A stretch of DNA of 64,000 nucleotides from Silene noctiflora (Eukaryota; Streptophyta; Magnoliopsida; Caryophyllales; Caryophyllaceae): assembly GCA_009801015.1 (NCBI GenBank), contig VHZZ01000216.1:75185-139184 (forward strand), read 5' to 3'. A model generated the notes under the pieces. The model saw nothing but the letters and a program-made list of their open reading frames with translations. It did no database searches and was not told where the DNA came from. Position 1 is the stretch's first letter. The number at the start of each line of letters is the position of its first letter. Of the stretch, positions 58,251 through 64,000 are shown one piece after another. Made by a program: the position numbers and the translations under genes.

Positions 58251-60955
58251 ATCTTGGCCGTCAAGGTGGATTAAATTTAATAAAAATAAATAAAATAAAA
58301 TAGAAAAAATAAGGTGCGGTTGATATGACAGGAAGCATGTGCCCCCATTCTTCAGTGGTCATTGTCAGAAAAATAGAGAGAAAAGAGGGTACGGATATTT
58401 GCCCATCAATCCAAATATTATTGAAATTATTGGAGGGTCTACTTAAAAAAAAAAAAAAAAAAAAAAAACTGATTTTCATTAGGGAAATTATTGTTAAATT
58501 ACCCTTTTGTCCCTTACCCCATAATCTAGGGTTATTTTGGGATTAGAATTTTTTAACCACATATTTAAGTTTATAAATTAAAAACGGGTTAAATAGGATA
58601 GATGAAACCAAATCATACTGACTATGAACTATTTGTCCCATAAGGTTAATTAATAATGATAATTTAGGGTTGTTTTGGGGTTAGCTAAACGAGCAAGTGA
58701 AACTTCGATGGTGCTCTTCTGATTCTGCTGCGAAATCTCTTTATTGGCAAGCCGATCATAGGCATAAAAATACCTGTGAAATTAACTTTTATTTAACATT
58801 AAAATTGATACGATTGATCATGCTTTCATGTATTTTGGATTGTCTTACACAATATCGTTTCATACAAGAGTAACTGTTTCTCTTTGTGTTTATATCATTC
58901 ATTTGGGTTAGGAATGAAGCTAGCATAATCAAACTTATCTTGACACATGACATTTTTATGTCTCAAAGATTAAAGTACCCACAAAATTGTAATATTAAAC
59001 CCAAAAATAGCTTAGTCATAATTTCAACTTAAGAGTCACAAACTCATTTTATAAAACATAAATTCTTGACAAGACAAATCTTATATTCATTCATTTAATG
59101 TTCCTTGTCTTTTCAATTTTTGATTCCTATGTGATTCTACATAGATTAAATTGTGGATTAAATTGAAATAGAGCAAATAAACTATTTTGAGGTAGAGTAA
59201 TTAAAGAGCATGTCTCCTTGAAACTGTCATCATTTTTTAATAGTAAAAAATAACTGTTTAATTATGAAATGTTATAACTAAATTTAACACTTTTTAACAA
59301 AAAAATCCATAGTAACATTTTATCATAAAATATTTATATTTTATTGTAAATTGTAAAAACTTGATCTGTTTTAATTTTAGATGAAAATAGTAAATAAAAA
59401 TTTGCCGTAATTAAAAACGATAGAATAAAGGAAAACACATCGTATTCATCCGACTCATCAAAATTTCTAATTTGTTAAAATATTTCTCATTAATTAAAAT
59501 ATAAATGTAAAGGACCTACTAGGGACAATTTAATTTTATCTTTTTAACAAACCTTTTTAATGTTGTCATTTTTAGTTTGAAAGCTATACCTATGAACTAT
59601 GATTAATTGTTTACCTTCTTTTCCTTTTTAGAAACAAAAGAAACAAACACTAGTACACTACACTTATTTCTTATATTTTTCCTTTGTACTTTTAGATTGT
59701 CTAAATCTAAGAATATTATTTTGTTGATGTGTAACAAGAGATTTAGTCTTTATTTGTTTGAATACTTTAGAATTTAAGGGAGAATTTTGATAAAGTGAAA
59801 AATGAATTTCTTTCTTTTTTACCTTAAAAAAAAAGTTTAAATTTATTCCTATGATGTTTCCTGTACCTAAAGAAAATAGAGGGCTTTATTTGCTTTCACT
59901 TTCATTGTTAAATTGTTAAATAAGAAACCATGCTCTTTATTAACAATTGAGTATGTCACTACATTTCAATTGACAATAGTACAAATTCAACTTAAAATCT
60001 AGTGTATTTACAAAGGGGTTTTTCATAGAGATTTACGGAGTATTATCTTTCGACAGTTAATCTTGCTTAACACGACAATTCCCTATTTACTAAAAGAATA
60101 GGTAATCTGATAATTTTTCTCTTTAAAAAGTATCTTTTTAAATAAGGAAGTTAATTACAATTAATTGCATTTACTAAATAACGAAGCTAATAATTATATT
60201 TTATTTCCTTAACTTATTATTTTTTTCATCAAATTATATTAGTTCAATAAAATCTAAACTATAATCTCTTTTATTGATGCTATTATTTAAGAATGACCCA
60301 ACTCAATATAAAACAAAACCGTAAATCGCAATTATTACGTTCGTGACAAAACAAAATTATGAGAATTTAAAAATTGAAATCATTAGCTACATGGTATAAA
60401 AAAATATTTTATTTAAAATACATTTTAGCACATTACTCAACTCTCTTGGTTGTTAGTTACAACTTTTGTTTTCAAAGCAAAATATAATAACGAGAAATGT
60501 GAACAATTAATGAAATACCACTAATATATAAGTAATTTATTCAATATAAGAAACTCTATATACCGTGCATTTATTGCACGAGATCAAAACTAATATTTGA
60601 TTAAATGAATTTAAATATGATAAACTTTATGTTAGTATTTAAGCAACTACCGTTATCATATGGTACCAAAATAGATCTGTTTTACTGTATTAAACAAGAA
60701 GTTGTGATATTTTTATTAATTCTCAATTGTGAAGATTTATTCCTAATTGATGATTTTTCACTTTATAGTTTTAGTCAATTAAATGAGACGAGAATGTGGA
60801 TAATTGATGAGGAGATCGGGAGGCATAGGGAGGATGAGGGAAGAGTTTGAAAGAAATAATGATGCTCGTTTTGAAACTTATTCCTATTGTATTTGTGTCT
60901 TTAATCTATTAGTCGCTACTTCAAACGAGTATCACAGAGGTCTCGCTAATTCCTA
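58251..60955. other. AT-rich intergenic DNA, no gene seen
   Basis: A poly-A run of about 24 lies near 58445-58468. Otherwise there are short A/T runs without recognisable coding sequence, inverted ends or tandem repeats. The open frame at 60605-60850 has no recognisable domain and AT-driven composition. Confidence 0.5.
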
Positions 60956-61190
60956 ATTCATGTATGGGGTAGCATCTGTTTTTGGTCTTTCTAGGTTTCT
61001 TGTATTAGTCAAAGAGGGTATTATATAAAGTCTCAAAACCGCACCCTACTAGTTATGCATATCATAACAATCCAAATCTGAACTCTGAAATATGTTATCT
61101 TTTCAATATCAATAAAACTTTCATCTCTACTGTCTATGGACGTAGATAACTAACATAGTTAATAACACATCATTACTGAATCATGTAAAT
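60956..61190 (+). mobile_element. Possible LTR relic (fossil)
   Basis: The order GGTTTCTTGTATTAGTC, a TATATAAAG-like TATA word, AATATCAATAAAACTTTCAT and TCTATGGACGTAGATAAC resembles the 3' half of plant Ty1/copia-type long terminal repeats. No second repeat, primer site or coding part was found. It would be an old fragment. Low confidence. Confidence 0.3.
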
Positions 61191-62270
61191 CTATGTGTTC
61201 CTTTCTTTGCATTTTACTTTATCCTTCATCGCGTCTGTTATAACACTCTCGACTTTCAAACAATAATAATGTTACTTGTACTACAAATACAGCGAAAGCT
61301 GATGAGTGAAATCTTCAGAACGAAACCCGAGTAAAAAGTGAGGAAGAACCTTTCCCATAGAAGTCATAAACAAACTACTCAAATACAAAGGAACTAAAAG
61401 AATTGAAACAAGAGAGTGATGGTTAGATTGATTTCAACAATTTTTACCAAGTTATACCTCAATGGTTGATTATACCAATATTAAGTGTACCTATCAAAAC
61501 AATTAAGGTAGTCCTTTCTATTCCAAATGTAGGTACCAAGTACCCTTATTGATTGCCCCAAAAAATTAGGGGACCCATCCAATTCAAAATAATATACAAA
61601 GGGCCCGTATATTGTAAGGCATGGAGCCCCATTTTTCTATGCTAAGGTACCCATGGGTGCATGGATCATAGATTCGAGGCTCTCCCATCTCCACCACTCA
61701 AAACATCGTTTTTATACATTTATTATTTATGAATGTTGATAATTGAGTTGGGTTTTTCTAATAAGAAAAAGAAATAATACAAAAATCAGTATAGATCTCG
61801 TATTATAGTACGGTATTTGTAAAAGATTGTGTTAGAGAAAATTGTAATTAAAATGTTACCGTTAATCAATTTATATTTAATAAATCTATTATTTATAAAG
61901 TTTTGTATTAATACGATTAGACGGTATTTTTTAAATTGACTTATAAAGGGGCATTCTAAATAAAACTATTTGCATAGATTTAACTTTACTTTTAATTTAA
62001 TGTAATAATGTACTTAATATAATATTAATAAGAGGTAAAAAATAAGTTTATTACCATCTAACGATGTTTTAAGTTAAGTTATTTTACATGTAATAAGAAA
62101 ATACATAAATATTGTTACATTCTCTACAAAAATACTTTATACTACATATTACTCAAATATTCCGTATGTAAACTTATCCTTACATCTTCCCAACGAAAAC
62201 GCAATATGTTGAATGAGAATATTAGATGTGAGTGTTAGAAATTAATAGGAACTAACAGTAATAATATTAA
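61191..62270. other. AT-rich intergenic DNA, no gene seen
   Basis: No gene, MITE ends or tandem repeats that I can support. Confidence 0.5.
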
Positions 62271-62279
62271 TATTAAATA

Positions 62280-62460
62280 TTAATAATATTAATATGCTAG
62301 TGTTAAGTGTTACCATATTACCGTAAATCCGTAATTACCCTATTTACCATATTTATATAATACGCTAGTGCTAGGTGTTGATTTAGTAAAACCGTAATTA
62401 CCATATTTAACATATTTATATAATATGCTAGTGCTAGCCAAATTAATAGTAGTTCACTTT
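62280..62460. repeat. Short imperfect direct repeats
   Basis: The module CCGTAATTACC(C/A)TATTT, then CATATTTATATAATA(C/T)G and CTAGTGCTAG, occurs twice, starting near 62324 and 62388. An upstream partial copy (ATTAATATGCTAGTGTTA) lies near 62285. AT-rich local duplication. Confidence 0.6.
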
Positions 62461-62574
62461 CTTCATTTGTCATTCAGTTAGTGAGAATAATAGCAGTATA
62501 TAGGGATTTGTAAGAGTCGGCCTCTCATTAAAAAGATATTAACGGAGCTATAACTATAATAACTTTATAAATAC

Positions 62575-63215
62575 TATTATACACCTGGTTATAGAAGAGT
62601 ATTGTATAATCATAACCAATTTAACTGAGCTTATGTATATTTGTTTCGAGCTTTTATAGCTTTTTATTTATATTTTAAATTTTTAATGTCAAAAATTTAA
62701 ATCTAATTGAGCTCATATATATTATATTTGAGTTTTATTATAATTTTTTAAGTATAGTATTTTTATAATGGAGTTCGGATTCTTTCAAATAAATTTTGTG
62801 ATCTGTAAGTCTAAGCTCAAGTGAACAAGTTATAAAGCTCGGGTTCATTTCTATACAACCAGTTGTGCTGGTTGTATAGCCTACTTACTAAAATAACTCA
62901 CAAATAGGACTATACATCCAGATGTATATAAGCATCGTACATCCAACACAAATCTAATTAAGCTTATATGCAATTTTTGTGAGCTTTTAAAATTTTTGAT
63001 CTACATTTAAATTTTTTAGGTGTTAAAATTAAAATCTTATTGAGTTTATATGTATTATTTTTGAATTTCAATATAATTTTTTGAGTTAATTTTTTTTTAT
63101 AAAGACGCTCAGATTCTTTTTAATAAAGCTCGTAAAATGTACATAAAAGCTCAAATCCTTTGCTATAAAGCTCCAAATCTATACTATCTGATGTATACAT
63201 CTGGTTGTTTAATCC
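62575..63215. repeat. Two ~310-bp direct repeats with TATACA-CCAG boundaries
   Basis: Segments near 62580-62880 and 62915-63215 share, in order, TCTAATTGAGCT(C/T)ATAT, AATTTTTTAAGT-like, GGAGTTCGGATTCTTT/GACGCTCAGATTCTTT and AAAGCTC words. At the boundaries, short inverted motifs such as TATACAACCAGTTGTGCTGG and ACATCCAGATGTATA recur. It could be tandem copies of one non-autonomous transposon or a nested pair; the class is not recognised. Confidence 0.5.
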
Positions 63216-63486
63216 GCTAATTGAAAATAATTTCACCAAGGATAATGGAGTTGGGTTTTTTCTGTAGAGAAATGGACAAAATAAAAACTTAACATTTTAA
63301 ATACTCTGTACCTATCTGCATGAAATCTTGATAATATAATTAAACTCTATGTTATCACGCCGAGATATAATAAACTAAACTTTAACGCACCAGACTGAAA
63401 TTAGTGAAATCTCAAAGTAATAAAATAAATTTAACTTAAACATAAGGATACAATAAAAAAATTTCCACTAATCTTATTTATTATAT

Positions 63487-63580
63487 TACTCCATCTGTTC
63501 CAGTGAATAATTTACATTTAAATTATTTTGTGAGGGAAAAATATGGTAAATGTAAACTATTGATTAGGATAAAGGAAATA
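63487..63580. mobile_element. Stowaway MITE
   Basis: A 90-bp core from CTCCATCTGTTCCAGTGAAT to the inverted AACTATTGATTAGGATAAAG, with TA at both borders. Related to the element at 46471-46563. The remaining DNA to 64000 is AT-rich with nothing recognised. Confidence 0.8.
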
Positions 63581-64000
63581 AAACCTTATTTAAGACTTTA
63601 TTACATAACGTTTCTTAGCCCATTAGTTAATTAGTTAATCTATATAGAGACTATTTTACGTATTACTCGTACGTCTTAGTATGGTATAAGTAGGGCATGT
63701 TTATTTATTGGAATGGAAGTTATGGTACCATGAAAACATTGAGTATATATCATAAGGGGGGTTGTTGAATTTACTCGTTTATCGGATTAAATCTGGTTAA
63801 TTTATTTCGACATAAATATGTTGTAACATGCAAAAACAAGAGAATGCAAATAAACTCCAAACTATATACGAATTGATGAGCCCGTAAGTGTGAAGTTTAT
63901 TCAGTGATTAAAATTCGGGGAAAATTTCCAAGAGTCTCATATTCAAGTCTCACCAAGAACAATCTTATAGGGTTATATAAACTAAGCCTTCTAGATTTCG

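Noticed and set aside
60605-60850. 81-codon open frame in the right-hand intergenic DNA
   Set aside because: No recognisable domain or start context, AT-rich composition, and isolated from any exon structure.

Overview
The window is nuclear DNA from a flowering plant. The genes are intron-rich, the intergenic DNA is AT-rich, and the products are plant-specific: an auxin response factor with a miR167 site, a thylakoid-lumen PsbQ-like protein and a plant-type RABF2 GTPase. Stowaway, Mutator-type and hAT-type MITEs, SINE-like copies and a roughly 310-bp satellite fill the gaps. The overall style suits a Caryophyllales eudicot, perhaps Caryophyllaceae, but the species cannot be proven from this sequence alone.

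Layout. (1) 1-11428: a tandem pair of peroxisomal acyl-activating enzyme (AMP-dependent CoA ligase) genes on the + strand. The first is cut by the window edge, so only the last 9 bases of its exon 1 are present. The second is complete. Between them lie 7 kb of repeats: a satellite array, a minisatellite, a TRIM retroelement and several copies of one small Mutator-type MITE. (2) 12495-37693: a gene-rich block. It holds RABF2 GTPase (-), CTNNBL1 spliceosomal armadillo protein (+), a ZCCHC10-like zinc-knuckle protein (-), a long O-fucosyltransferase-like glycosyltransferase (+), an MGST3-like microsomal glutathione S-transferase (+) and a PsbQ-like lumenal protein (-). (3) 37694-48081: repeat-dominated DNA. 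A second, more decayed array of the same satellite is interrupted by an LTR retroelement (with a 953-base N gap) and a GC-rich hAT-like MITE. (4) 48082-57092: an ARF6/ARF8-type auxin response factor (-), 14 exons, 802 aa, with a miR167 target site. (5) 57093-64000: AT-rich intergenic DNA with repeats and no gene that I can support.

The single-copy genes do not form a pathway; they are ordinary plant neighbours. The clearest functional cluster is the CoA ligase pair. Across 1,516 bp of exon 2 the two copies show no difference, while their introns and 3' flanks are clearly diverged. This fits recent gene conversion between old duplicates, or else an assembly artefact. Other notable points are a GC-AG intron in CTNNBL1, three MITEs in the intron of CoA ligase copy 1, and a MITE family with 9-bp target duplications whose smallest member is only 48 bp long. 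I found no previously undescribed multi-gene system.

Gene models were spliced by eye. Every internal junction was checked for GT/GC-AG ends and frame. UTR limits and promoters are mostly inferred.
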